The notes beneath the pieces were generated by a model. It saw only the letters and a list, made by a program, of their open reading frames with translations, did no database searches and was not told the origin of the DNA. The position numbers and the translations under genes are program-made. A stretch of 11,061 nt of DNA from the NCBI GenBank assembly GCA_035942915.1, contig DASZCR010000050.1:1-11061 (forward strand), read 5' to 3'. Source of the stretch: DASZCR01 sp035942915 (lineage in GTDB: Bacteria > Acidobacteriota > Blastocatellia > Pyrinomonadales > Pyrinomonadaceae). Below, one piece after another: positions 1-7,051 of the stretch (the first letter of the stretch is position 1; each line of letters begins with the position of its first letter).

Positions 1-592
1 CAGCGGCGGCGGGCGCGGGCGGCTCGGCCGGTGCGACGGGCGCGGGGAAGGGCACGGGCGCGGGCGTCACTTTCGAGTTGCGCGAGCGGCGCGCCTGTGC
101 GCGTTCGGCTTCGACGGCCGCCGCGCGCTTCGCCTTGTCGATGCGCTTGCGCGGCACGAGCTGGAAACGCAACTCCATCTCCTGCGCCACCTTGTAAATG
201 CTCTTGGCCTTCGACCCGCGCTCGGCGCGTCGCAAGACCTCTTCGAGTTCGAGTAGTTCGGCGCGGTCTTCCTTATCGACCCAGATAAACATGGCCTCTG
301 CCATCTCTCTTTTAACCTCCAGACGTATGAGCGCGCGCATGTCGGTCGGTCGTGCGACCGGGGCGAGCGGTAAATGGCGGCTCTCGGACTCAGCCTGCGC
401 TTCCGAAGGTGTGCGCGTGCCTTGTGCGAGCCGCGCCGCGTAATAGTCTGCGACGAGCGCATCGACCTCGGCGCGGTGCTCGTCGTAGAAGAGCGCAAAG
501 TCCTGACAGCGCGTGCGGTAGACGCAGTTGACCGAGCAGACGAGCGCGTCCTTGAAGTGCGTGTAACGGTTGCAATAAAGCTTCAGACCCAT
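1..592 (-). CDS. Unknown Cys-cluster protein with charged helical middle, 3' end cut off
   Basis: I do not recognise this family. The frame reads from ATG at 592 to the window edge with no stop, giving 197 residues. AGGAAG (597-602) lies just upstream and supports the start. The N-terminus (residues 1-31) has four cysteines, C7, C19, C23 and C29, with H12 between them, which could bind a metal or Fe-S cluster. Residues about 85-170 are highly charged (EVKREMAEAMF, ELLELEEVLRRAERG) and look alpha-helical or coiled-coil. From about residue 176 the chain turns Pro/Ala-rich (PAPVPFPAPVAPAEPPAPA), like a linker, so another domain may follow outside the window. There is no signal peptide or membrane segment, so it is probably cytoplasmic. 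The gene is divergent from the 816-1292 gene. That it is a real gene is well supported by amino-acid composition, but its function is unknown. Confidence 0.75.
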   Translation of the reverse strand, partial: MGLKLYCNRYTHFKDALVCSVNCVYRTRCQDFALFYDEHRAEVDALVADYYAARLAQGTRTPSEAQAESESRHLPLAPVARPTDMRALIRLEVKREMAEAMFIWVDKEDRAELLELEEVLRRAERGSKAKSIYKVAQEMELRFQLVPRKRIDKAKRAAAVEAERAQARRSRNSKVTPAPVPFPAPVAPAEPPAPAAA

Positions 593-643
593 CGGACTTC
601 CTGCACCGGGAGCGGGTAACTTTCGCTTGCGAGAGCAGAGATG

Positions 644-672
644 ACTATAACATCTTTGTGTCGCACGTGCAA
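644..672 (-). promoter_or_regulatory. Candidate sigma70-type promoter for the Cys-cluster gene
   Basis: On the minus strand TTGCAC (667-672) is followed after exactly 17 bp by TATAGT (644-649, 5 of 6 matches to TATAAT). It lies about 52 bp upstream of the ATG at 592. The -35 box is poor (3 of 6), so this is tentative. On the plus strand a perfect TATAAT sits at 727-732 upstream of the divergent gene, but I find no convincing -35 for it. Confidence 0.3.
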
Positions 673-815
673 CGGACGACTGCACATGAAACAAAAATGA
701 GATGTCCCGACGCGCCTCGCAGGACGTATAATGACGAGCCTTCTCAGGAAGCCGCGCCGCCTCGCGCCCACCCCGCTGCTTCGCCAGACGCGACACGTAA
801 GGAGAGACAGGGAAC

Positions 816-1292
816 GTGTACAGACCGAACTTCTGCGCGGAGTGCGGCGAGAGAGTCGTGCGCGAGCGTTGGCGTTGGTGGACGAGCGGCCGTTTCTGTA
901 CGGCGTGCGAGGCGCGTTTTCGTCTTCGTCGTCGGCTGCTGGCGACGGCGCTGTGCGCATCGCTGCTATCGGTCGGCTTCGTCGCCGGTCGCAGCCTGCG
1001 TCCAGGACACGCGCCCGCGCCGCCCCTCGTCGTCAAACGCGCAGAGCAGACGCACGCGCACGCACCTGCCGACGCGCACGCCTCGCGCGCGGACGTGACG
1101 AGCGTCGGAGACGGCGCGGGCGGCAAGGCGCGCGAGCCTGCGACCGACCCGCAAGAGATAGTCTCCATCTGCGGCGCACGCACGAAGAAGGGAACGCCGT
1201 GCTCGCGTCGCGTGCGCGGCGTCGGGCGTTGCTGGCAGCATCGCGGCCGACCGGCCATGCTGCCGCCGTCGAAATTGATTGTGCCGGGCTGA
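816..1292 (+). CDS. Single-pass membrane protein with zinc-ribbon-like head and DUF5763-type Cys/His tail
   Basis: 158 aa starting at GTG 816; AAGGAG at 799-804 supports this start, and the reading begins MYRPNFCAECGE. Three parts are visible. (1) Residues 7-31 carry two CxxC knuckles, C7/C10 and C28/C31, a probable zinc ribbon. (2) One hydrophobic segment at about 41-58 (LLATALCASLLSVGFVAG) follows an Arg-rich stretch, so by the positive-inside rule the ribbon should be cytoplasmic. (3) After a polar, His/Ala-rich linker, residues 118-143 hold CGARTKKGTPCSRRV and GRCWQHRG, with C119, C129, C139 and H142. From memory this last pattern matches the small Cys/His module catalogued as DUF5763, whose function is unknown. 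The protein thus puts one potential metal site on each side of the membrane. The gene stands alone, divergent from the 1-592 gene, and ends at a strong hairpin. A role in sensing or anchoring is possible but not shown. Confidence 0.85.
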   Translation: MYRPNFCAECGERVVRERWRWWTSGRFCTACEARFRLRRRLLATALCASLLSVGFVAGRSLRPGHAPAPPLVVKRAEQTHAHAPADAHASRADVTSVGDGAGGKAREPATDPQEIVSICGARTKKGTPCSRRVRGVGRCWQHRGRPAMLPPSKLIVPG

Positions 1293-1299
1293 AAGGTTG

Positions 1300-1347
1300 A
1301 AAGCCGAAGCAGGCCGACCTGAAATCAGGTCGGCCTGCTTCGGCTTT
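1300..1347. terminator. Perfect 23-bp inverted repeat, probable bidirectional terminator
   Basis: Positions 1300-1322 and 1325-1347 are exact reverse complements, with AAAGCCGAAGCAGG on the left arm and CCTGCTTCGGCTTT on the right, separated by only 2 nt. The arms begin with AAA and end with TTT, giving a short U-run in both directions. It sits 8 bp after the stop of the plus-strand gene (1292) and 46 bp after the stop of the minus-strand amidohydrolase (1393), as expected for a shared terminator between convergent genes. Confidence 0.85.
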
Positions 1348-1392
1348 CGCGTCTGAGGTCTGTCCGGCGCGCGCGGCTCGCCGCGTCGTCTG

Positions 1393-2769
1393 CTAACGCC
1401 TGTCCTTGAACTGCTCGTAGAGTTGCGTATGCCGGCTGACGAGCGGAATCATGCGCCCCTCGATGAAGACGTAGCGGACGTTTGAGCGCGCTTCGAGCAG
1501 GTCGCCATCCATCACGACGAGGTTGGCAAGCTTGCCCACTTCGACCGAGCCGACGCGGTCTGCGACGCCCATAATCTGCGCCGGATAGAGCGTGATGGCC
1601 TTGATGGCCTCTGCGCGCGGCAGTCCGAAGGCGGCGGCCATGCCCGCCTGAAACGGCAGGTCGCGGACGTGCGCGCCGGAGTCGCCCGTCGAGATGCAGA
1701 AGCGCACCCCGGCCTGTTGGAGCGCGACCGGGTTCGAGTAATGCACGTCATACGGGTCGTCCTCGCGCAGAGGGAGGTCGAATGTGCCGGTCAGAATCAC
1801 GGGCACGTTCCGCTCCTTGAGCAGCGAAGTGACTTTCCATGCATCATCGCCGCCGAGGATGATGGGCTTGAGTCGCATCTCTTCGGCGAAGCGGATGGAG
1901 GCGCGGATATCGCGCTCGCGGTCTGCGAGGAAGATGACGGGACGCTCGCCGCGCACGTACGGGACGAGCGAGGCGAGAACCACGTCCGTATCAGGGCGGG
2001 GCACGTTGCGCGGGTCGCGCTGGTATGCGTCCTGCGCGCGTCCGTAGGCTTCGGCGTCGCGCAACATCTTGCGGAGTTGTTCCGTCTGACGCTCGCGCGC
2101 CGCCGCCTGTTCGGGGTTCGGAGTCGCTTGCGCCTGCGCGAAGAAGCCGCCGCCCGGTGCGCGCGGCACGGTCACGACGAGCGCGGCCGTAGGCACGACG
2201 GCCATCTCGCGCGGCGTCGTGCCGTTGAGATTGAGGATGGCAGCCTGACCGGAGATAGAGCCGCCGGACGGGAGCGTGACGACGTTGGTGACTCCGGCGA
2301 CGCGCGTCACATCGACGTGTGCCGTATGCGGGTTGACGGCGACGAGCGCCTGCGCGTTCGGATTCAACTCGCCCAACTCGCTGGTGTCGACGGTTGCGCC
2401 GACGGCGCTCACCTCGACGAGTCCCATGTTCGTGCCTGCGTCCATCATGCCGGGATAGACGGTCAAGCCCGCGCCGTCAATCTCCTGTGCACCGGCAGGC
2501 ACGTTGACGTTAGCGCCGACGGCCTCGATGCGTCCGGCTCTGATGACGACCGTGCCGCGTTCGATGTCGGGGCCGGAGACGGTGACGATGCGCGCGTTGC
2601 GTATAGCGTAAGTGCCCTGCGGCGTGCTCATCGTCTGGACTGAGACGCTGCCCGTCTGTTGCGCCAGAGAGGGCAGCGCGGCGAGGAGCACGGCCAGAGA
2701 GAGCGCGAGCGTCCTTCTGAATTCTCGCAGCGACGCGAAGGCCGGTGTGAAGTGGTCTGTGGTTCTCAT
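1393..2769 (-). CDS. Exported amidohydrolase-superfamily paralog lacking the HxH metal site
   Basis: 458 aa from ATG at 2769, which overlaps the upstream gene's TGA as ATGA (2766-2769); a GGGGAGG-type site lies just upstream. An in-frame extension to 3081 exists, but those residues run antiparallel to the coding sense of the neighbour and are not plausible. Residues 1-36 are a signal peptide (LALSLAVLLAALPSLA, then QQ). Residues 55-115 show the amidohydrolase beta-sandwich and first strand: NARIVTVSG, IDGAGLTVYPGMMDAGT. In catalytic members the D-A-H-x-H that follows PG binds metal; here it reads DAGTN, so both histidines are absent. By eye the two later histidines are also replaced (FLADRERD; GGDDAW), although an acid at STGDSG (D363) may be the family aspartate. 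The C-terminal return strand (RVGSVEVGKLANLVVMDGD) is intact. Probably a periplasmic non-hydrolytic partner or binding protein; a different chemistry cannot be excluded. Last gene of the cluster. Confidence 0.9.
   Translation of the reverse strand: MRTTDHFTPAFASLREFRRTLALSLAVLLAALPSLAQQTGSVSVQTMSTPQGTYAIRNARIVTVSGPDIERGTVVIRAGRIEAVGANVNVPAGAQEIDGAGLTVYPGMMDAGTNMGLVEVSAVGATVDTSELGELNPNAQALVAVNPHTAHVDVTRVAGVTNVVTLPSGGSISGQAAILNLNGTTPREMAVVPTAALVVTVPRAPGGGFFAQAQATPNPEQAAARERQTEQLRKMLRDAEAYGRAQDAYQRDPRNVPRPDTDVVLASLVPYVRGERPVIFLADRERDIRASIRFAEEMRLKPIILGGDDAWKVTSLLKERNVPVILTGTFDLPLREDDPYDVHYSNPVALQQAGVRFCISTGDSGAHVRDLPFQAGMAAAFGLPRAEAIKAITLYPAQIMGVADRVGSVEVGKLANLVVMDGDLLEARSNVRYVFIEGRMIPLVSRHTQLYEQFKDRR
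2549..2598. repeat. 50-nt segment nearly identical to 6019-6068
   Basis: Positions 2549-2598 and 6019-6068 match over 50 nt with one difference (T at 2566 versus A at 6036). Both encode the RGTVV to NARIVTVSGP stretch of the outer two amidohydrolase paralogs. This nucleotide-level conservation, including third positions, suggests recent duplication or gene conversion. The middle paralog encodes a diverged version of the same stretch. Confidence 0.8.
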
Positions 2770-4223
2770 CTCTGGTTGTCCTCCCCGTCCCAAACGTCGT
2801 CGTCGTGCGAGTAGGCCGTGCGCTTCGCGGCGGGCGGGCGCGGGGGCGTACCGCCCTGCGCGGGCGGCCGGTTGACCTCTGCCTGTTCGAGCAGACGGCG
2901 CTCCTGTTCGAGACGCGTGCGATTGGCGATGTCCTGCTGGCGGTCGAAGAAGACCTCGCCGTCGATGAACGTCATCTCGACGCGCGAATAGACGCTCAGA
3001 GGATGTCCCGTCCAGATGGCGAAGTCTGCATCCTTGCCCACGTCGATTGAGCCGACGCGGTGGTCGATGCCGAGTTGCCACGCAGGGTTCATCGTGATGA
3101 GCTTGAGCGCCTCCTCTTCGGAGAGTCCGCCGTAGCGCATCATCTTGGCCGCGTCGATGTTGAGACGACGCGCGCGCTCGTCCGAGTCGGAGTTGATGGA
3201 GACGTTGACGCCGTGACGAGTCATGATGGCGGCGTTATGCGGGATGGCGTCGTAGGCTTCGACCTTGTAGCCCCAGAAGTCTGCGAAGGTCGAAGCGCCC
3301 GCGCCGTGACGCGCAATCTCTTTCGCCACCTTGTAGCCTTCGAGCACGTGCTGGAAGGTCTTGACCTTGAAGCCGAACTCGTCTGCGAGATTGATGAGCA
3401 TGACGATTTCGTCTGCGCGATAGCAGTGCGCGTGGACGAGTCGCTTGCCTTCGAGAATCTCCACGAGCGGTTCGAGTTGGAGGTCGCGGCGCGGCGGCAT
3501 CAGGTTGCGCTCGCCGCGCGAAGTAGCGGCGCGATAGTCGTCCCACGTGCGCTTGTAGTCGCGTGCGCGCGTGAAGGCGTCGCGGATGACCTCTTCGACG
3601 CCCATGCGCGTCGCCGGATAGCGGCGCGGGATGCCGGGCGCGTTGAAGTTTGAACGCTTCGGATTCTCGCCGAGCGCGAACTTGATGCCCGGAGGTGCGC
3701 CGGGAAAGAGGAACTCGGAGATGGGTCGCCCGTACTTAATCTTGACGACCGAGTTCTGTCCGCCGATGGCGTTACAAGACCCGTGCAGGATGTTGAGCGA
3801 AGTAACGCCGCCTGCCAGTTCGCGGTAGAGGTCTACGTCGGTCGGGTTGAGCACGTCCTGTATGCGCGCCATCGAGGTGACGGACAGCGTACATTCGTTG
3901 ACAGCATCCGACATCGAGTGCGAGTGCGCGTCGATGATGCCGGGCATGACGTATTTGCCGGTGGCGTCGATAACGCGTGCGTCGGTGCGCGCGCGCAGGT
4001 TCGGGCCGACGCCGACGATTTTGCCGCCGCGCACGAGCAGGTCTGCGTTCTGAAGTGTGCCGCGCGAGACGGTCAGGATGGTGGCGTTGCGGATGAGCGT
4101 TTCGCCTCCCTGCGCCTCGTTTGTGCGCGCGCGCGTCTGCGCGGCGACAGTGCTTGAAGCGCCCGCCAGCAGTCCGCAGACGAGCGCGAGCGTCGTCGTG
4201 AGTCTGAAGAATTTTCTCATCAT
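2766..4223 (-). CDS. Exported amidohydrolase with intact metal site (imidazolonepropionase-like)
   Basis: 485 aa from ATG at 4223; GGAGAG (4229-4234) lies 5 nt upstream. A TTG 18 nt further upstream is less likely because it would place that site inside the gene. A second ATG at 4220 is also possible. Residues 1-28 form a signal peptide (LALVCGLLAGASSTVAA), so the enzyme is probably periplasmic. Metal-site signatures of the amidohydrolase superfamily are present in order: PGIIDAHSHS (H100, H102), LVHAHCYRADE (H264, H266), FQHVLEGYK (H292) and SINSDSDER (D346/D348). A conserved-looking KFALGENPKR (K181) lies between the first two. The final strand GSIDVGKDADFAIW closes the beta-sandwich. The tail (about 450-485) is Pro-rich and acidic. 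This family hydrolyses C-N bonds of cyclic amides or dipeptides, but the substrate cannot be read here. Middle gene of three paralogs; its TGA overlaps the next ATG, so the two are translationally coupled. Confidence 0.92.
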   Translation of the reverse strand: MMRKFFRLTTTLALVCGLLAGASSTVAAQTRARTNEAQGGETLIRNATILTVSRGTLQNADLLVRGGKIVGVGPNLRARTDARVIDATGKYVMPGIIDAHSHSMSDAVNECTLSVTSMARIQDVLNPTDVDLYRELAGGVTSLNILHGSCNAIGGQNSVVKIKYGRPISEFLFPGAPPGIKFALGENPKRSNFNAPGIPRRYPATRMGVEEVIRDAFTRARDYKRTWDDYRAATSRGERNLMPPRRDLQLEPLVEILEGKRLVHAHCYRADEIVMLINLADEFGFKVKTFQHVLEGYKVAKEIARHGAGASTFADFWGYKVEAYDAIPHNAAIMTRHGVNVSINSDSDERARRLNIDAAKMMRYGGLSEEEALKLITMNPAWQLGIDHRVGSIDVGKDADFAIWTGHPLSVYSRVEMTFIDGEVFFDRQQDIANRTRLEQERRLLEQAEVNRPPAQGGTPPRPPAAKRTAYSHDDDVWDGEDNQR

Positions 4224-4263
4224 GATTGCTCTCCGTATCAATGCTTGTCTGAAGCGCCGAAAG

Positions 4264-4308
4264 TTCGGGAGACGACCCGTAGGTGACCGCTGACGGTCGT
4301 CTCCCGAA
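4264..4308 (-). terminator. 14-bp stem hairpin between first and second amidohydrolase genes
   Basis: TTCGGGAGACGACC (4264-4277) is the exact reverse complement of 4295-4308, with a 17-nt loop. It lies 14 nt after the stop of the 4323-6215 gene and about 40 nt before the start of the next. On the minus strand the stem is followed only by CTTTC, so a rho-independent terminator would be weak. It may instead be a partial terminator or an mRNA-stability element that sets different levels of the first gene and the coupled downstream pair. Confidence 0.55.
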
Positions 4309-4322
4309 ATCTTCCAGACTCT

Positions 4323-6215
4323 TTAAGGAGCAGCCTCCTCATCGGGCGTCGGCGTCGGAGACGGACGCGGGACGGGCGTCTGCGACTCGCCGTCGGGAGT
4401 CGGCGAGGGGCGTGCGGCGGGCGGCGTCGTGGTGGTGCGCGCGGGCGTCGTGCCGGGCGCGGGCGACGTACCTGTAGTGCCTCCGCTGCCCGGCGCGCGC
4501 GTGCCTGTAAACGAGCCGGGGCCGCGCCCGATGACTTGCACCGTGCCGCTCATCTCGTTGCCGGAGACGGTGCCGGTAAAGAGCGCGTCGGTGGTCTGAC
4601 TGGCGGGGCCGGGCAGCGTGACGGCCACGTTGAAGCGCACGTCGCTGCCGCTCACCGAACCGTTCGTAATCTGGTTCGAGCCGAGTTGACCCTGAATCGC
4701 GCCCGTCAGGCGTTCGGCCTCCTGACGCAGATTGAGCGTGACGGTGAAGTCCTGTTCCGTTCCGGCTTCGCCGCCGAGCCTGATACGCAGCGTCCAAGTG
4801 CCGCTCGCACCTTGCTGTCCGGCGCCGCCGGGCGGTGTCGCCGGGCGCAGGTCAACGGGACGACCGTCGATGAAGACGTGCGTGATGCGTCGGTCGCGTG
4901 CAAAGAGGTCGCCGCGCGTGACGGTCAGGTTGGCAATCTTGCCGACTTCGATGGAGCCGAGGCGGTCTGCCACGTCGAGAATCTCGGCGGCCGAGAGCGT
5001 CAGCGCACGAATCGCCTGGTCGCGCGGCAGTCCGTTTTCGACGGCGCGCTGCGCGTTCGCCAGATAGTCGGAGATGTTCGCCATCTGACCCGACTGGAAG
5101 GCGAAGCGGACGCCTGCGGTGGCGAGGCGTCCGGCCGTGCGCGGTGCTTCGACACGCTCGCGCATCACGCGCAAGGTTTCCGGCTCGGCGTCAGCGGTCT
5201 GCGCCGTCGTGCGTCGCGGGAAGTTGAGCGAGAGCAGGACAGGCACGTTCTGCGCCTTCAGACGGTCGATGACTCTGTGCGACTCCGCGCCGCCCGCGAT
5301 GATGAGTCGCAGGTTGAACTCCTGTGCGAGGTCGAGCGCGCGGACGATTTCGCGTTCGCGGTCGGCCTGCATGACGACGGGCATCTGGCGCGCGAGCACG
5401 GGCAGCAAAGCCGCCAGCGACTTGTCCTGTTCGGGACGACGCAGGCCGCGCGGGCTGCGCTCGTAGAGGGCGTTAGATTCACGATAACGCTGCGCGTCGA
5501 GGAGCGCCTGACGGATGGACGCGAAGACTCCCATCAACGAGCCGGGATACTGTCCCGAACCAAGCGCCGTAAAGCCGACGTGGAGCGCGACGGGCGTGCT
5601 CACAATCATCTGCTGCGGCGTCTCGCCCGCGAGATTAATGAGCGCCGACTGTCCGAGGAAGATGTTGCCGCGCGGCGCAGTCAGAGCCGTCGTCACACCG
5701 GCACTGCGCTCGGACTCGATTTCCGTGCCGCCCGGACGGATGATGTCGGCGGCGACGATTTCGGGTTGGAGTCCGGGCAGTTGCGTCGAGTTTGGAGAGA
5801 CGGCGGAGGGCGCGACGGGCGGGCCGAAGAGTCCGGCGAGGCCGCCGCCTGCGCCGCCGCCCGCGCCGGGAGTCGGCGTCGGGCGCGGAATGGCGAGCGT
5901 GGTGTTGGCGTCGAAGAGGCCGGGGTAGACGGTCAGCCCCGTGCCGTCGATGGGGCGCGCGTCGGCAGGCGTGGCGACGTTAGCACCGACGGCCGCGATA
6001 AGACCGTTGCGGACGACAACCGTGCCGCGTTCGATGACGGGGCCGGAGACGGTGACGATGCGCGCGTTCGTGATGGCGTAAGTGTCCGTGCCGGTGTTGC
6101 GCGGCAAGGGGACGTTCTGCGCGCCTGCCCGACGTGCGGGAGCGGCCACCCAGAGCGACACGACGAGCGAGGCTGTCAGGAGCGTGGCGAGAATTTCTGA
6201 TGGGCGTTTTCGCAT
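4323..6215 (-). CDS. Exported degenerate amidohydrolase paralog with extra C-terminal beta-rich domain
   Basis: 630 aa from ATG at 6215; the ribosome site is weak (TAAGG about 12 nt upstream). Residues 1-32 are a signal peptide. Residues 46-108 (ITNARIVTVSG, IDGTGLTVYPGLFDANTT) are the amidohydrolase N-terminal part, but D-A-H-x-H is replaced by DANTT (N104, T106). The other metal positions also look lost by eye: QADREREI, GGAES, and FQSGQ where the aspartate should be. A Gly/Pro-rich insert (about 110-135) follows the first strand. The return strand DRLGSIEVGKIANLTV is intact at 417-432. After it comes an added domain (about 472-575) with alternating hydrophobic and polar residues and GSVSGSDVRF and GTVSGNEMSGTV repeats, resembling a small beta-barrel, and then a Thr/Pro-rich tail. 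Closest to the 1393-2769 product within the window. First gene of the cluster. Probably a pseudoenzyme; a binding or scaffold role is inferred only. Confidence 0.9.
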   Translation of the reverse strand: MRKRPSEILATLLTASLVVSLWVAAPARRAGAQNVPLPRNTGTDTYAITNARIVTVSGPVIERGTVVVRNGLIAAVGANVATPADARPIDGTGLTVYPGLFDANTTLAIPRPTPTPGAGGGAGGGLAGLFGPPVAPSAVSPNSTQLPGLQPEIVAADIIRPGGTEIESERSAGVTTALTAPRGNIFLGQSALINLAGETPQQMIVSTPVALHVGFTALGSGQYPGSLMGVFASIRQALLDAQRYRESNALYERSPRGLRRPEQDKSLAALLPVLARQMPVVMQADREREIVRALDLAQEFNLRLIIAGGAESHRVIDRLKAQNVPVLLSLNFPRRTTAQTADAEPETLRVMRERVEAPRTAGRLATAGVRFAFQSGQMANISDYLANAQRAVENGLPRDQAIRALTLSAAEILDVADRLGSIEVGKIANLTVTRGDLFARDRRITHVFIDGRPVDLRPATPPGGAGQQGASGTWTLRIRLGGEAGTEQDFTVTLNLRQEAERLTGAIQGQLGSNQITNGSVSGSDVRFNVAVTLPGPASQTTDALFTGTVSGNEMSGTVQVIGRGPGSFTGTRAPGSGGTTGTSPAPGTTPARTTTTPPAARPSPTPDGESQTPVPRPSPTPTPDEEAAP

Positions 6216-6484
6216 AGACTTTGAGCCTTAGGAATTGGGATTCCGACAATTCGGGTTTGCGCATCCCGTCTCGCTTCTGTCCTCAACGTGCGAGGCTAGA
6301 GGAAGGAGCCGGGATGCTCACCGACAGACTGTTTGAGAGCGAAAGAATGAGGGCTAACTTGCTTCCGATTGTGTCTCGTGCGCAGGCTGCTTACGCGCCG
6401 GGCGCGAGGAAAGTTTCCGGTGCGCGTGCGGCGCGCTCCTGATTGGTCGCGCCGCACGCTGCGGACAAAAAGCATCTGTCGAGA
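6216..6484. other. Spacer upstream of the amidohydrolase cluster
   Basis: 269 bp between the BON lipoprotein stop and the first amidohydrolase start. It contains GAATTG (6232-6237) and CAATTC (6247-6252), an inverted repeat with a 9-nt gap, 17 bp upstream of the ATG at 6215, which could be an operator or leader hairpin. It also contains the hairpin listed at 6424-6459. I could not find a convincing -35/-10 pair, and no plausible small gene is visible. Confidence 0.4.
6424..6459 (-). terminator. 12-bp GC-rich hairpin after the BON lipoprotein gene
   Basis: GCGTGCGGCGCG (6424-6435) pairs exactly with CGCGCCGCACGC (6448-6459), leaving a 12-nt loop. It begins 25 nt downstream of the TAG at 6485-6487 in the minus direction. 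No T-run follows on the minus strand, so termination may need Rho, or the hairpin may only protect the 3' end. Confidence 0.55.
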
Positions 6485-7051
6485 CTACTTCTTCGTGTTG
6501 GCGTTGTTGCCTGTGTTAGCGCCGCCGCCGTCGCCGTCTCTCCTGACCTGCAACTTGTTTTCGATGGGCGGCTTGACGCCCTCGACGCCGCGCGCAACCG
6601 AGACGGCCTTCACCTGCTGCTGGCCGCTGGCGACCGTGCCGCTCAGAGTCACCTTGCCGTTGTCCACGTCAACATTGATGGACGAGTCGCGCAGGTCGTC
6701 GGCGGCGAGGAGCGCGGCTCTCACCTTCGTCCACAGCCAGAGGTCTTGTGCGCCCGTGCCAATCTTCGACCCGGCTTCTCTCGCGTCTCTCTCGTAGCGG
6801 GCGCGTTCACGACCGAACTCCTCCTCGGTCATGTTGGTGTTGTAGTTGGCGCGGCTGTTGGCGTTCGCGTTGGTGTTTGCGTTGGCGTTCGCGCTGGCGC
6901 TGGTGTTGGCGTTGTTGGTGACGACGGCCGTGTTGTTCGCGTTGGTGTTCGCGTTGGTATTCGTGTTGGCGCGGTCGCCGCCGTCGCATGCGTTTGCCAG
7001 CGACGCGAGCGCAGCACAGAGCGCAAGGGTCGCAAGTTTCTTCCTGTTCAT
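6485..7051 (-). CDS. BON-domain probable lipoprotein with Asn-rich linker
   Basis: 188 aa from ATG at 7051, with AGGAGA at 7056-7061 just upstream. Residues 1-21 are a hydrophobic signal, then C22 in LANACDGG. The -3 residue is Ala rather than the usual Leu, so lipidation is likely but not certain. Residues 27-73 are a low-complexity Asn/Thr/Ala linker (repeats of NTNAN). Residues about 105-170 match a BON domain: WTKVRAALLAADDLRDSSINVDVDNG, then KVTLSGTVASGQQQ and a closing VEGVKPPIENKLQV. BON domains in proteins such as OsmY are thought to bind membranes or phospholipids in the periplasm. The C-terminus returns to Gly/Asn residues. Inferred: a membrane-anchored periplasmic stress protein with the BON domain held away from the membrane by the linker. 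Related in style to the 7367-7720 product. Confidence 0.9.
   Translation of the reverse strand: MNRKKLATLALCAALASLANACDGGDRANTNTNANTNANNTAVVTNNANTSASANANANTNANANSRANYNTNMTEEEFGRERARYERDAREAGSKIGTGAQDLWLWTKVRAALLAADDLRDSSINVDVDNGKVTLSGTVASGQQQVKAVSVARGVEGVKPPIENKLQVRRDGDGGGANTGNNANTKK

Noticed and set aside
731..1300. Alternative plus-strand frame overlapping the zinc-ribbon membrane protein
   Set aside because: Arg-rich frame-shifted shadow. The GTG 816 frame has the ribosome site, CxxC motifs, membrane helix and Cys/His module.
1669..2643. Plus-strand open frame (324 codons) antisense to the last amidohydrolase
   Set aside because: Same GC-driven antisense artefact; no ribosome site, no recognisable domain.
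2770..3081. In-frame N-terminal extension of the last amidohydrolase (to 562 aa)
   Set aside because: The added residues are Arg/His-rich shadow sequence of the upstream gene. The ATGA overlap, ribosome site and signal peptide all place the start at 2769.
4536..6200. Long plus-strand open frame (554 codons) antisense to the first amidohydrolase
   Set aside because: Composition is Arg/Asp/Val-rich mirror sequence with no domain. In very GC-rich DNA the antisense frame often stays open. The minus-strand gene has a signal peptide and clear family motifs.
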